A stretch of 64,000 nt of DNA. It comes from UBA6912 sp963792895 (lineage in GTDB: Bacteria > Actinomycetota > Acidimicrobiia > Spongiisociales > UBA5794). A program made the translations under genes and the position numbers. The notes beneath the pieces were generated by a model that saw only the letters and a list, made by a program, of their open reading frames with translations, ran no database searches and was not told the origin of the DNA. The stretch covers positions 310,001 to 374,000 of the forward strand of contig CAWBYA010000004.1 of the NCBI GenBank assembly GCA_963792895.1. Direction: 5' to 3'. Positions 51,350 through 59,506 of this stretch are shown here, piece after piece. Positions within the stretch are counted from its first letter, which is position 1, and each line of letters opens with the position of its first letter.

Positions 51350-52898
51350 GTGACACGCAGCGTGGGTGACGGCCGTCCGCTCGAAGAGCGTTTCGGCAAG
51401 GCCGCCGAGACTGCCCTCGGCGGCGGCCCCGACAAGTACCACGAGAAGTTGGCAGAGCAGGGCAAGCTGTTCGTGCGGGATCGGGTGGCGTTGCTGTGCG
51501 ACCCCGGGTCGTTCGAGGAGGATGGGCTGCTCGCAAATGCCATGGCGGAAGGGCTGGCCGCCGATGCCGTGGTCACCGGGCGCGGCCTGGTGGACGGGCG
51601 TCCCGTCGTGGTCATCGCCAACGATCCAACGGTGAAGGCCGGGTCGTGGGGCGCGCGAACGGTCGAGAAGATCATCCGGGCACTCGAGGCTGCGTACGAC
51701 GAGCTGCTCCCCGTCTTCTACCTCGTGGACTCTGCGGGGGCACGCATCACCGATCAGGTCGAGCTCTTCCCGGGTCGGAGAGGCGCAGGCAAGATCTTCT
51801 ACAACCAGGTGCGGCTCTCGGGCCGTGTACCGCAGATCTGCTGCCTCTTCGGACCTTCGGCTGCGGGCGGTGCCTACATCCCCTCATTCTGCGATGTCGT
51901 CATCATGGTGGAGGGCCGCGCCTCCATGTACCTCGGTTCGCCGCGGATGGCACAGATGGTCATAGGCGAGGAAACCACGCTGGAGGAGATGGGCGGGGCG
52001 CGGATGCACTGCACCGTGTCCGGCTGCGGGGATGCACTGGTGACGAGCGACGAGGACGCCATCGGCTGGGCGCGCCACTACTTCTCGTACATGCCCGAGA
52101 GCTATCGGGAGCTTCCGTTCAGTTACGCACCCGAGAGCCCTGAGCGTGATGACCCCGGCGTCGTGCTCCCGGAGGACGCGGGTCAGGGTTACGACATGGT
52201 GGCGTTTCTCGAAGGGATCGTCGACGCCGACTCGCTGCTGCAGGTGAAGGAGCTGTTCGCGCAGGAGGTGATCACGGCGCTTGCCCGTCTCGACGGGAGG
52301 CCCATTGGCGTCGTGGCGTCTCAGCCGAGCCACCTCGGCGGCGTCTTGTTCGTCGACTCCGCCGACAAGGCGGCTCGGTTCATCTGGCTGTGCGACGCCT
52401 TCAACATTCCACTGTTGTTCTTCGCCGACGTGCCGGGGTTCATGATCGGTACTCAGGTGGAGCGCCAGGGCATCATCAGGTCGGGAGCGAAGATGCTGAC
52501 GGCGATTGCCGAATCGACCGTGCCGCGCATCTCGATCATCGTGCGCAAGGCCTACGGGGCGGGACTGTACGCCTTCTCAGGCCCCGGCCTGCGGCCCGAG
52601 GCGACCATTGCGCTTCCCACGGCCGAGATCGCAGTCATGGGTCCTGAAGCGGCGGTGAACGCCGTGTACTTCAACAAGATCCAGTCATTGCCCGAGGATC
52701 GAGCGCGAAGCGTTCGTCGCAGAGCGGAGATCCGAGTACGAGATCGACGTCGACCTGCTCCGCCTGGCGTCCGAGCTCGTGATCGATGCGGTCGTGCAAC
52801 CGGGCGATTTGCGCCACGATCTCATCACGAGGCTGCGCTACGCCGAGGGCAAGGATCGAACCTTCTCCGGTCGTCGCCACGGGGTGCCACCGGTATGA
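51350..52898 (+). CDS. Acyl-CoA carboxylase beta (carboxyltransferase) subunit, frameshifted near its end
   Basis: The protein transfers carboxyl groups from biotin to an acyl-CoA. Signatures: PDKYHEKLAEQGKLFVRDRV, VFYLVDSAGARITDQVELFP, CCLFGPSAAGGAYIPSFCDV, LFFADVPGFMIGTQVERQGI and RISIIVRKAYGAGLYAFSGP. GTG 51350 was chosen. The frame is lost at about 52700 (surplus C); corrected, it reads EREAFVAERRSEYEIDVDLL, RLASELVIDAVVQPGDLRHD and ends at 52898, giving 515 residues. The acyl substrate (acetyl, propionyl or methylcrotonyl) cannot be assigned. A small membrane gene overlaps by ATGA. Confidence 0.88.
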
Positions 52899-53086
52899 GC
52901 GACCGGGACATGGACAACGATGCAGACGAGGCGGCCTCGGCGGAAGTGGGGGACGGCACCCCGCAGCTTCCCGAGGACGACGAGAAGTGGCCGATCGGGT
53001 TCATCCTCACGATCGTCATGGTGAGCATCTACCTCGGCTACCGACTCATCCAGGGCATCGTCTTGTTCGCCGATTGGATCTTCTGA
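52895..53086 (+). CDS. Small acidic single-helix membrane protein
   Basis: The protein has 63 residues, coupled to the carboxylase gene by an ATGA overlap once its frameshift is corrected. An acidic N-terminus (SDRDMDNDADEAASAEVGDG) is followed by one membrane helix (PIGFILTIVMVSIYLGYRLI) and QGIVLFADWIF. Small acidic subunits accompany some actinobacterial carboxylases, but these are soluble, so an epsilon-subunit role is not supported here. Function unknown. Confidence 0.55.
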   Translation: MSDRDMDNDADEAASAEVGDGTPQLPEDDEKWPIGFILTIVMVSIYLGYRLIQGIVLFADWIF

Positions 53087-53132
53087 GCCGCTGCCTCGGT
53101 CCGAGCCCCTTGCGGTAACATGATCGGCGATA

Positions 53133-53206
53133 CGGGCTGTGGCGCAGCTTGGCAGCGCGCTTGACTGGGGGTCAAGAGGTCGCCGGTTCAAATCCGGCCA
53201 GCCCGA
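53133..53206 (+). tRNA. tRNA-Pro (anticodon GGG)
   Basis: The 74-nt cloverleaf is perfect: acceptor CGGGCTG/CAGCCCG, D-stem GCGC/GCGC, anticodon stem CTTGA/TCAAG with loop CTGGGGG (anticodon GGG), T-stem GCCGG/CCGGC with loop TTCAAAT, discriminator A. CCA is not encoded. It decodes CCC and CCU. The gene borders the accessory region downstream, a typical integration position. Confidence 0.96.
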
Positions 53207-53210
53207 CGAC

Positions 53211-53237
53211 GAGAGCCCCTACGCCGCAGGGGCTCTC
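53211..53237 (+). terminator. Hairpin terminator after tRNA-Pro
   Basis: GAGAGCCCCT, loop ACGCCGC, AGGGGCTCTC: a perfect 10-bp stem starting five bases after the tRNA. There is no T-tract, but such GC-rich hairpins act as terminators or 3'-processing barriers in actinobacteria. Confidence 0.8.
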
Positions 53238-53364
53238 GGCGTGTGGGTATCAGAGCGTTTCAGAGTCTTGGCGTCTGATTACTCGGTGATTCTCGGTCGA
53301 GCGTCGCCCGATGGTCGACCTGGGCCCGAGAGGCGAGTCTCGGGACGGCTCGGGATCCGGTGGC

Positions 53365-53619
53365 GTGACGCTCATGCTTGACAAGCGTGCCGCCTGGCGA
53401 CGGATCATTGGGCTCGAGGGCGAGACCTTCACGCAGACGCGTGGCGGCGATTTCACGTTCGCCGTGGTGGGCGACTCACTCAGACTCGACAGGACTACGG
53501 AGCGGCAGGTAGCGGGTTGTCAAGGCTCGGTGCGGGTGATGGTCGAGAGCCGGTCGAGGCTGCGATCGAAGGAGACGATGTCGTTCACTCCGGAAGACTC
53601 GGCTGAAGTGACGAGGTAG
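53365..53619 (+). pseudogene. Truncated fragment of a hypothetical protein
   Basis: TLMLDKRAAWRRIIGLEGET, FTQTRGGDFTFAVVGDSLRL and DRTTERQV resemble the start of small actinobacterial proteins that open with an R-x-x-x-x-x-GE-x-F-x-T...G-x-PFT-x-x-V pattern. Homology ends by about 53520, where the toxin gene on the opposite strand begins. The remaining 30 codons are antisense to that gene. I consider it a remnant broken by insertion of the toxin-antitoxin pair. Confidence 0.35.
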
Positions 53620-53912
53620 GCCTCAGCGAAGTCGATGCGATGCGTCTCGTACACCTCGAGTGCCCGCATCAGCAGGGCGCCGTCGATGGTTCGGATGGCA
53701 GGGAAGGCGATCACGGAACGGACGAGGCGAGCGACGTCCTCGACGGGTACCTCGTAGAACGACTCCAGCACGTAGACCGTCTCGGCGACGATGAGATCGG
53801 GGAGGAGCAGCTCATCTGCGGCGGCGAGGAAGGCGGTGGCGCGGGCGGCGAGGTCGGGTGGTTCACCGGTGAGATGGCGGATGAGGATGTTGGTATCGAC
53901 GAACGCCGTCAC
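53520..53912 (-). CDS. PIN-domain ribonuclease toxin
   Basis: The protein has 130 residues: TAFVDTNILIRHLTGEPPDL (first Asp, NILIR), DLIVAETVYVLESFYEVP (Glu), ALEVYETHRIDFAEAYLVTS (Asp) and GVNDIVSFDRSLDRL (Asp), so all four acidic residues of the PIN active site are present. It is the likely toxin of the AbrB-type antitoxin upstream; the GTG start overlaps that gene by GTGA. It would cut specific RNAs. Intact. Confidence 0.88.
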   Translation of the reverse strand: MTAFVDTNILIRHLTGEPPDLAARATAFLAAADELLLPDLIVAETVYVLESFYEVPVEDVARLVRSVIAFPAIRTIDGALLMRALEVYETHRIDFAEAYLVTSAESSGVNDIVSFDRSLDRLSTITRTEP

Positions 53913-54157
53913 CGCCGCCCCTCGGTCCGGGCGCGCCGGGTGCTTCGGCGGACCTCGTCCCAGGCGGTGCCCCGCTTCGCGGCCGGGACGTCGACGGCGC
54001 CGGCGAGGTCGAGCAGATTGGGTGTCTTGGCGAGTATGGCCCGGTTCTCCTCGACGCGGAAGACGACCTCGTCGCCCTCGGCGATTCCGAGCTTGTCGCG
54101 CACCGCTTTGGGGATCGTGACCTGTCCCTTGGATGTGACCTTCGCTGCGAGATCCAT
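53909..54157 (-). CDS. SpoVT/AbrB-type antitoxin
   Basis: The protein has 82 residues. The swapped-hairpin DNA-binding domain is plain: AAKVTSKGQVTIPKAVRDKL, GIAEGDEVVFRVEENRAIL. The C-terminal 35 residues (VDVPAAKRGTAWDEVRRSTR) are likely the toxin-binding part. A 7-bp inverted repeat lies immediately upstream and is a good autoregulatory site. Paired with the PIN toxin. Confidence 0.88.
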   Translation of the reverse strand: MDLAAKVTSKGQVTIPKAVRDKLGIAEGDEVVFRVEENRAILAKTPNLLDLAGAVDVPAAKRGTAWDEVRRSTRRARTEGRR

Positions 54158-54166
54158 ACCTCTGGG

Positions 54167-54192
54167 TCCTTACACCACGAGCAGAGTAAGGA
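54167..54192. promoter_or_regulatory. Inverted-repeat operator of the AbrB/PIN pair
   Basis: TCCTTAC at 54167-54173 and GTAAGGA at 54186-54192 form a perfect 7-bp inverted repeat with a 12-bp spacer, ten bases before the antitoxin start on the minus strand. Its position overlaps where the promoter should be. AbrB-type antitoxins bind such dyads; the function is inferred. Confidence 0.55.
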
Positions 54193-54501
54193 TACCAGGC
54201 GGCCACCTGCGGAGAAAACGTGGGAGGAAACCGCCCCATGCCGACAACGTTGAGCACCTCCTTTTAGGCGCTTGTGCGTCGCCTTCGACCTCGTCGTGAA
54301 CCACCAGGTGCGAGATCAGGTTGTCGTCGAGCTCGAAGGTCAACTCACCCACGAAGTTGTACCCGCCCGCTTCGTAAGTGCCGGCGAACGCCGGGTGTGG
54401 CGCCGTTCCACGTCGATACGGCGGTGAAGGAGCTCGGCTGGCAGGCCCTCGAGGATGGTGCCAACCGACTCCTGGTAGTTCTTGCTTCGGTGGGCAACCA
54501 T
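54170..54501 (-). pseudogene. Possible small frameshifted gene
   Basis: The minus strand reads MVAHRSKNYQESVGTILEGL, PAELLHRRIDVER and, after a frame change near 54390, HPAFAGTYEAGGYNFVGELT, FELDDNLISHLVVHDEVEGD. The two parts together look like a plausible small alpha+beta protein, but the open frame then runs on into the antitoxin promoter without a sensible stop. Low confidence; the 349-base gap 54158-54506 contains nothing else except the operator. Confidence 0.3.
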
Positions 54502-54506
54502 GAGGC

Positions 54507-57494
54507 ATGGTGCGCACGGGGAATTGGGGCGCCGAGGGTCACGCAGCTGGTCCCGGACTGTTTGTTCGACGCGAAGCGGAGCTCGCTCAGCTCGATTCGG
54601 CGCTTCGTGACGTGCTGTCGGGACGCGGATGCGTTCGTTTCGTCGTCGGCGAGGCCGGGAGCGGGAAGACCGCACTGACTCGTGAGTTCGTGAGCAGGGC
54701 GCAGGAACGTCACCCGGAGCTGCTCGTCGTGATCGGCCAGAGCGATGCCCAAACGGGTATCGGCGATCCATACCTGCCGTTTCGGGAGGTGCTCGCACTG
54801 CTGACCGGCGACGTAGACGATCAGCTGGCGAAGGGCGTGATAAGCGAGGAGAACGCCGGGCGGCTGCGCCGATTCCTCGGTGTATCGGGTGAGGCCCTGC
54901 TCGACCTCGGTCCCGACCTGATCGGCACGCTCATCCCCGGCGCCGGATTGGCAACGAGGGCGGCTACGTACATCGCAAGGAAGGCCGGGAAGCTCGAGAA
55001 ACTGGAGGAGCTCGCCGAAGGAAGAACCGTCAAGGAACTCGAAGTCGGCGGCATCGAGCAGAGCCACATCTTCGAGCAATACACCAACGTGATCACCCAT
55101 CTCGCCGAGCACCGCCCGCTCGTCGTGGTGCTCGATGACTTGCACTGGGCCGACGTTGCGTCCATGGGACTGCTGTTCCGCTTGGGGAGAAACGTCGGCG
55201 AGAGCAGAGTGCTCCTTCTCGGCGCGTACCGCCCGGCCGAAGTTGCCATCGGCCGCAATGGCGCACGGCATCCATTGGAGAAGGTCCTTGCTGAGTTCAA
55301 GCGCTACTTCGGGAACATCGACGTCGATCTGGGAGATGCCGGTGAGGACGAGCGGCGTGGTCTGGCGGATGCCCTGGTGGATCTCGAGCCGAACCGTCTG
55401 AGCGATGCCTTCCGGCGCGGGCTGTTCGACCACACCGGCGGGCATCCCCTGTTCACCGTGGAGCTGCTGCGCGCTCTCCAAGAGCGCGGTGATCTGGTTC
55501 TGGACGCCGGCGGTCGCTGGGTGGAGGGTCGGTCGATTCACTGGGACACGGTGCCCGCCCGTGTCGAGGGCGTGATCGAGGAGCGCATCGGGCGGCTCGA
55601 CGAAGATGCCCAGGAAGCGCTGACCGTCGCCAGCGTGGAAGGTGAGCAGTTCACCGCCGAGGTCGTGGCTGCCGTACAAGAGGTGGACGCCCGCAGGCTG
55701 GTGCGTCGTATGGGCCGCGATCTCGAGCAGCAGCACCGCCTCGTCCGATCGCAGGGAGTGCGCCGTTTGGGCGGTGATGGGCTGCGCTTGTCGTTGTTCG
55801 CCTTCCGTCACAACCTCTTTCAGCGGTATCTCTACACGGGTTTGAGCGAAGCCGATCGTACGTATCTCCACGAGGACGTTGGAAACGCACTCGAGGCCCT
55901 TTCTGCGGACGGTGTGGACGACTTCGTTGTGCAGCTCGCCCGCCATTTCGTAGAGGCCGGTATCGGCGACAAGGCGAGGCGCTACCTCCGGCGTGCCGGA
56001 GAGCTCTCGCTGCAACGACACGCAAACGATGAGGCCGCGGACTATCTCGCGAGGGCGTTGGCTCTCACGCCCGATGGTGAGCTCGCGGACCGTTGGTCGA
56101 TCCTCAGCCTTCTCGAGCGGGTCCATTCGATGCAGGGCGAACGTAGCGCCCAGACGGAAGACCTCGACGCCATGCGCATCGTTGCACGCGGCCTCGACAT
56201 CGAGGCACAAACCGAGGTGGCGGTTCGAGAGGCCGCGCTTTCGTACGCCATCGGCGACTTCCCCGGAGCCGTTGCGTCTGCGCAAGCAGCGATCGAGATT
56301 GCCGGGCCCCTCCGTGATGTCGCGCGAGAGGCCAGAGCGCGGATCGAGTGGGGCTATTCGTTGCTCGAACAGGGGCAACTGGACCAAGCCCGAGATCAGC
56401 TGGAGCATGCGTACGCGCTCGCTGATGGCGCAGCACTGCATCGTGTTCAGCCCAGGAGCCTCAATGGGCTCGCACGCATCAACTCGCAGCGAGGCGAGTT
56501 CGGCCTCGCTCGTCGCGGCTACCGAGAAGCGTTGCGCATCTGCCAGCGTCTCAACGACACAATTGGGGTTGCAAAGGCGATCAACTCCCTGGGGATCCTC
56601 GAAGCCCGGTCGGGCGATTTCGAACGTGCCGGGACCTACTTCGAGGATGCGCTGGCCCGCAAGCGCCAACTCGGTGACCGCAATGGCGAAGGCAGGGTCC
56701 TGCACAATCTCGGTGAAGTGGCGTCGGAGCAACATGACCTGGCGACGGCACGCAGCCGGTATTCCGAGTCGAGGCATCTCAGCGCCCAAACCGGCGATCA
56801 GAGCACGGAATGCGCCTCGCTGATGGGTCTGGGAGGGGTCGCCGTGAGGCTCGGCTTGTACGGCGAAGCCCGTGATCATCTGAAGCAGTCGCTCACCGTC
56901 TCGAGGGCTGTCGGGGTGCCTTTCGACGAGGGCGAGATACTGGCTTGGCTCGCTGTTCTCGCCGTGTTCGAGGAGGACTTCGAGTCGGCGCGTGACTACT
57001 CCCTCCAAGCCATCGAGATCGCTCGCAACCTCGCTGAGCCCTTGCTCGAAGGTCGAGCGCTCGATCTCCTCGGGCGCAGTCTCGAGGGACTCGGTCGGTG
57101 GTCGGAGGCGGGAGTCGTTCACGAGGATTCGTTGACCACTCGAGAGAGGTTCGGGCAGACGAGCGCGTCGACCGAGCCGTGTGCCGGGCTCGCACGTGTC
57201 GCCCAGGCACGTGGCGACGTCGCCGGCGCGGTGCGCTGGGTCGAGCGGATCCTCGTCCACCTCGACACCGGCAACCTCGACCGGACGGCGTTTCCCGCCG
57301 ACATCTACCTGACGTGCTACCGCGTGCTCGCCGAGGTGGGCGATGGGCGCGCCTCGGATGTGCTGAGCGCCTCCGAGGCCTACTTGAGGCAGATCGCCGA
57401 GCGAATCGAAGATCCGGCAGTGCGCAGTTCTTTCCTCGACAACGTCGCGACGCACCGAGAGCTGCTGCGGCTGTCCGAGACCGAGCGCCGGTGA
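54507..57494 (+). CDS. STAND/AAA-type ATPase with TPR-like repeats
   Basis: The protein has 995 residues. An ATPase module occupies about 15-400: FVRREAELAQLDSALRDVLS, Walker A VVGEAGSGKTALTREF, Walker B PLVVVLDDLHWADVASMGLL and LLGAYRPAEVAIGR; a winged-helix region follows (VEGVIEERIGRLDEDAQEAL). From about 480 there are TPR-like helical repeats (NSLGILEARSGDFERAGTYF, HNLGEVASEQHDLATARSRY). This matches signal-transduction ATPases related to MalT and cyclase-linked regulators, but no DNA-binding, cyclase or nuclease output domain is visible at either end. Target unknown. Confidence 0.8.
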   Translation: MVRTGNWGAEGHAAGPGLFVRREAELAQLDSALRDVLSGRGCVRFVVGEAGSGKTALTREFVSRAQERHPELLVVIGQSDAQTGIGDPYLPFREVLALLTGDVDDQLAKGVISEENAGRLRRFLGVSGEALLDLGPDLIGTLIPGAGLATRAATYIARKAGKLEKLEELAEGRTVKELEVGGIEQSHIFEQYTNVITHLAEHRPLVVVLDDLHWADVASMGLLFRLGRNVGESRVLLLGAYRPAEVAIGRNGARHPLEKVLAEFKRYFGNIDVDLGDAGEDERRGLADALVDLEPNRLSDAFRRGLFDHTGGHPLFTVELLRALQERGDLVLDAGGRWVEGRSIHWDTVPARVEGVIEERIGRLDEDAQEALTVASVEGEQFTAEVVAAVQEVDARRLVRRMGRDLEQQHRLVRSQGVRRLGGDGLRLSLFAFRHNLFQRYLYTGLSEADRTYLHEDVGNALEALSADGVDDFVVQLARHFVEAGIGDKARRYLRRAGELSLQRHANDEAADYLARALALTPDGELADRWSILSLLERVHSMQGERSAQTEDLDAMRIVARGLDIEAQTEVAVREAALSYAIGDFPGAVASAQAAIEIAGPLRDVAREARARIEWGYSLLEQGQLDQARDQLEHAYALADGAALHRVQPRSLNGLARINSQRGEFGLARRGYREALRICQRLNDTIGVAKAINSLGILEARSGDFERAGTYFEDALARKRQLGDRNGEGRVLHNLGEVASEQHDLATARSRYSESRHLSAQTGDQSTECASLMGLGGVAVRLGLYGEARDHLKQSLTVSRAVGVPFDEGEILAWLAVLAVFEEDFESARDYSLQAIEIARNLAEPLLEGRALDLLGRSLEGLGRWSEAGVVHEDSLTTRERFGQTSASTEPCAGLARVAQARGDVAGAVRWVERILVHLDTGNLDRTAFPADIYLTCYRVLAEVGDGRASDVLSASEAYLRQIAERIEDPAVRSSFLDNVATHRELLRLSETERR

Positions 57495-57736
57495 GGCGGG
57501 GACTAAAGCGACGAACTGCGAGAGGTGGTCGATTGATACGGCCCCGTCAAGATCGAAGGGGCGGCCGCGGGCAAGGCGGGCGGCGTGAATGGATCACCCC
57601 CGCCGAAGTCGCCTCCCAAAGGTCGGTCGTACCGCTCGAATGGCATCACCGAAGAAGAAGGCTTGCGTTCTGCGACGCACCGCGTGGCGGACCGTGAGGG
57701 GGTGCCAAGAGCAGTAGGCCACGGACGGGTTCTTCG

Positions 57737-58191
57737 ATGGTTGCGACGCTGGCGTGGAAGAGCGGGGGTCTCGACACCGGTGGTCTGAATGCGACCGTCG
57801 GTCCCTCGACGATGACCCTCGGCGGCAAACTCAAACACCTGGCCGGGGTCGAGGACTATTGGTTCGCCCGGCGGCTGCACGGCCGGGACGCGCAACCCCC
57901 ATCGGGCTCGGTCGACTGGAAGTCGGATCCCGACTGGGAGTGGCAGTCACCGCTTACGACTCACCCCAGCAACTCCGTTCCCTGTAGCGGGGTGCGGTGA
58001 CTCGCTCCCGCTCGCTCGTCACCGAGGCGAGGGCCGATGGTGGATTGGAGCGGCTGGCTCAGCGCCCGTGGCAGGACGGCAGTTCGCCGAGCCTGCGTTG
58101 GCTCCTGGTCCACATGATCGAGGAGTACGCCCGCCACAACGGCCACGCCGACCTCCTGCGGGAGTCGGTGGACGGTCAAACGGGGGAGTAG
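57737..58191 (+). pseudogene. DUF664/DinB-like protein, disrupted
   Basis: MVATLAWKSGGLDTGGLNAT, TLGGKLKHLAGVEDYWFARR and DWKSDPDWEWQS match the first half of DUF664 (DinB-superfamily) proteins; the end, SLRWLLVHMIEEYARHNGHA then DLLRE, is also textbook. Between them the frame changes near 57945 and a TAG at 57985-57987 interrupts the corrected frame where a Trp codon (TGG) would fit. The N-terminus is also missing. With two independent lesions this may be true decay. Bases 57495-57736 upstream hold nothing recognisable. Confidence 0.65.
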
Positions 58192-58271
58192 TCCCGCAGG
58201 ATCGATCACCGGAGCGAGTCTCGTGAGCACGTGCCGTCGCTGCCCATCGGGTGGGGAGGTACGCTCTGTCG

Positions 58272-58664
58272 ATGAGACTCAACGCTCTCGGGATCCTCTG
58301 CGCTGACATCCATGCGTCGCTCGAGTTCTATCGATCGCTCGGCGTGCCGTTTGGTGACTTCGACCCGGCCGAAGGCCACTACTCAGCGGATGTGGGTGGC
58401 GGGATCAGGCTCATGTTGGACACCCACGAGATCGCCGCGTCCTTCATCGAAGGATTCACGCCTCCTCAGGGCAACGACGTCATGACGCTCGCCGTTGAGT
58501 TCGACACGCCGCGCGAGGTCGACGCCGCCTATGCATCGATCACTGCGGCCGGGCACCCGCCGGTGCGAGCGCCGTTCGATGCATTCTGGGGCCAGCGGTA
58601 TGCCACGGTCGCCGACCCGGACGGCAATCACGTGGACCTGTACGCGACCTCGCCTTCGAGCTGA
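58272..58664 (+). CDS. VOC-family (glyoxalase/bleomycin-resistance-like) protein
   Basis: The protein has 130 residues with two beta-alpha-beta-beta-beta modules: MRLNALGILCADIHASLEFY and RSLGVPFGDF in the first, TLAVEFDTPREVDAAYASIT and WGQRYATVADPDGNHVDLYA in the second. The second-module Glu is replaced (NHVDLY), as in several non-glyoxalase members. Likely a small-molecule binding or resistance protein; substrate unknown. Start ATG 58272. Confidence 0.85.
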   Translation: MRLNALGILCADIHASLEFYRSLGVPFGDFDPAEGHYSADVGGGIRLMLDTHEIAASFIEGFTPPQGNDVMTLAVEFDTPREVDAAYASITAAGHPPVRAPFDAFWGQRYATVADPDGNHVDLYATSPSS

Positions 58665-58733
58665 GCCGGCCCCACCCGCCACGTGTGCGTGGGCCGGCGC
58701 ATCGAGCGCCGGCCCACGGCAATCGTTGCGCCG

Positions 58734-59279
58734 TCAGTTGATCGCGCCGCTGGTCGTGCCGGTGAATGTGCCATGTGCGATGCCGCCCGCGGGATCGGCG
58801 ACGAGCAGCTGCACGGTGTACGCCGCGTGATACGAGCCCGTTGCTCCCTTGTACTTGCCCGTCCCACCAGTGAACTCGGCATCGACGTCGAGCGTCGCGG
58901 CTCCGCTGCCTGGGTCGAAGCACAGCACGTTGTCGCCGTCTTCGACGAGCCGGGAGGTCAGCAGGTCGCCGTTCGCGTAGCGCCGCACTATCGAGTACTC
59001 CACGACCGTGCCTGCGATGCCGCCATCACACGGCACCGGTGGGTCGAAGATCCGGATCTCCACGATGCCCTCGTATGTCGCCGATCCGGTGCCCTTCGTG
59101 GCACCGCTGAACAGGTTGGCCGCTCCTCCGTCGCCGTCGGTGTCCACCGCCGTGTCGGAGAAGTTGCCGCTCACTTGCTCCCCGAAACTCCCCGCCGTCG
59201 CCGACTGGGCGGCGACGAGCGTTGCCGCGATGAGCGCCGCGGTTGCCGCCAGCATGATCAGTTTTCGCCTGTGGCTCAT
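58734..59279 (-). CDS. Secreted protein of unknown function
   Basis: The protein has 181 residues. The signal peptide is clear: MSHRRKLIMLAATAALIAAT then LVAAQSATA, with likely cleavage near residue 30. The mature part is beta-rich with two Cys (DPPVPCDGGIAGTVVEYSIV, DGDNVLCFDPGSGAATLDVD) that could pair, and repeated glycine turns (AEFTGGTGKYKGATGSYHAA). The GTGKYKGATGS phrase resembles extracellular allene-oxide-cyclase-like barrel proteins. Function not assigned. It diverges from the SOS-box gene. Confidence 0.7.
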   Translation of the reverse strand: MSHRRKLIMLAATAALIAATLVAAQSATAGSFGEQVSGNFSDTAVDTDGDGGAANLFSGATKGTGSATYEGIVEIRIFDPPVPCDGGIAGTVVEYSIVRRYANGDLLTSRLVEDGDNVLCFDPGSGAATLDVDAEFTGGTGKYKGATGSYHAAYTVQLLVADPAGGIAHGTFTGTTSGAIN

Positions 59280-59386
59280 GTTTCCTCCCGTCGAGAGTCC
59301 AATGATGCGATCTCCCCGCGTCACCACCTCCTCCTCCTTTCACGGTCGACGGACGGGTCGGCGCATCATCTGCAGGCAAACGTCCC

Positions 59387-59423
59387 GCGGTTAGGGGTTG
59401 GAAAGCGGCGGTTAGGGATTGGA
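59387..59423. repeat. Two near-identical 16-bp repeats, 21-bp period
   Basis: GCGGTTAGGGGTTGGA at 59387-59402 and GCGGTTAGGGATTGGA at 59408-59423 differ by one base and are spaced two helical turns apart, in the divergent promoter region. They may be a regulator site; the owner is unknown. Confidence 0.6.
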
Positions 59424-59452
59424 TGGCGGTGGGCTCGCTGGAGTCGCGAAAT

Positions 59453-59466
59453 CGAACATGTGTCCG
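59453..59466. promoter_or_regulatory. Predicted LexA (SOS) box 1
   Basis: CGAACATGTGTCCG matches the actinobacterial SOS box CGAACRNRYGTTYG at 13 of 14 positions. It lies 20 bp before a perfect box and upstream of the coiled-coil gene. Confidence 0.6.
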
Positions 59467-59472
59467 CGCTTG

Positions 59473-59486
59473 CGAACGTGTGTTCG
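59473..59486. promoter_or_regulatory. Predicted LexA (SOS) box 2, perfect match
   Basis: CGAACGTGTGTTCG fits the actinobacterial LexA consensus CGAACRNRYGTTYG exactly. Its distance from box 1 is exactly 20 bp, so both would lie on the same face of the helix. It ends 20 bases before the ATG at 59507, a position where bound LexA would block transcription. Confidence 0.8.
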
Positions 59487-59506
59487 ACGTTCTACGGTCG
59501 CGGGTC

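Noticed and set aside
53139..53381. An open frame starting MAQLGSALDWGSRGRRFKSG
   Set aside because: It is the translated tRNA-Pro, a well-known false gene pattern.
54345..57455. A 1036-codon open frame on the minus strand opposite the STAND ATPase
   Set aside because: GC-rich codon bias keeps the antisense frame open; the translation has no recognisable domain, while the plus strand has Walker motifs and TPR repeats.
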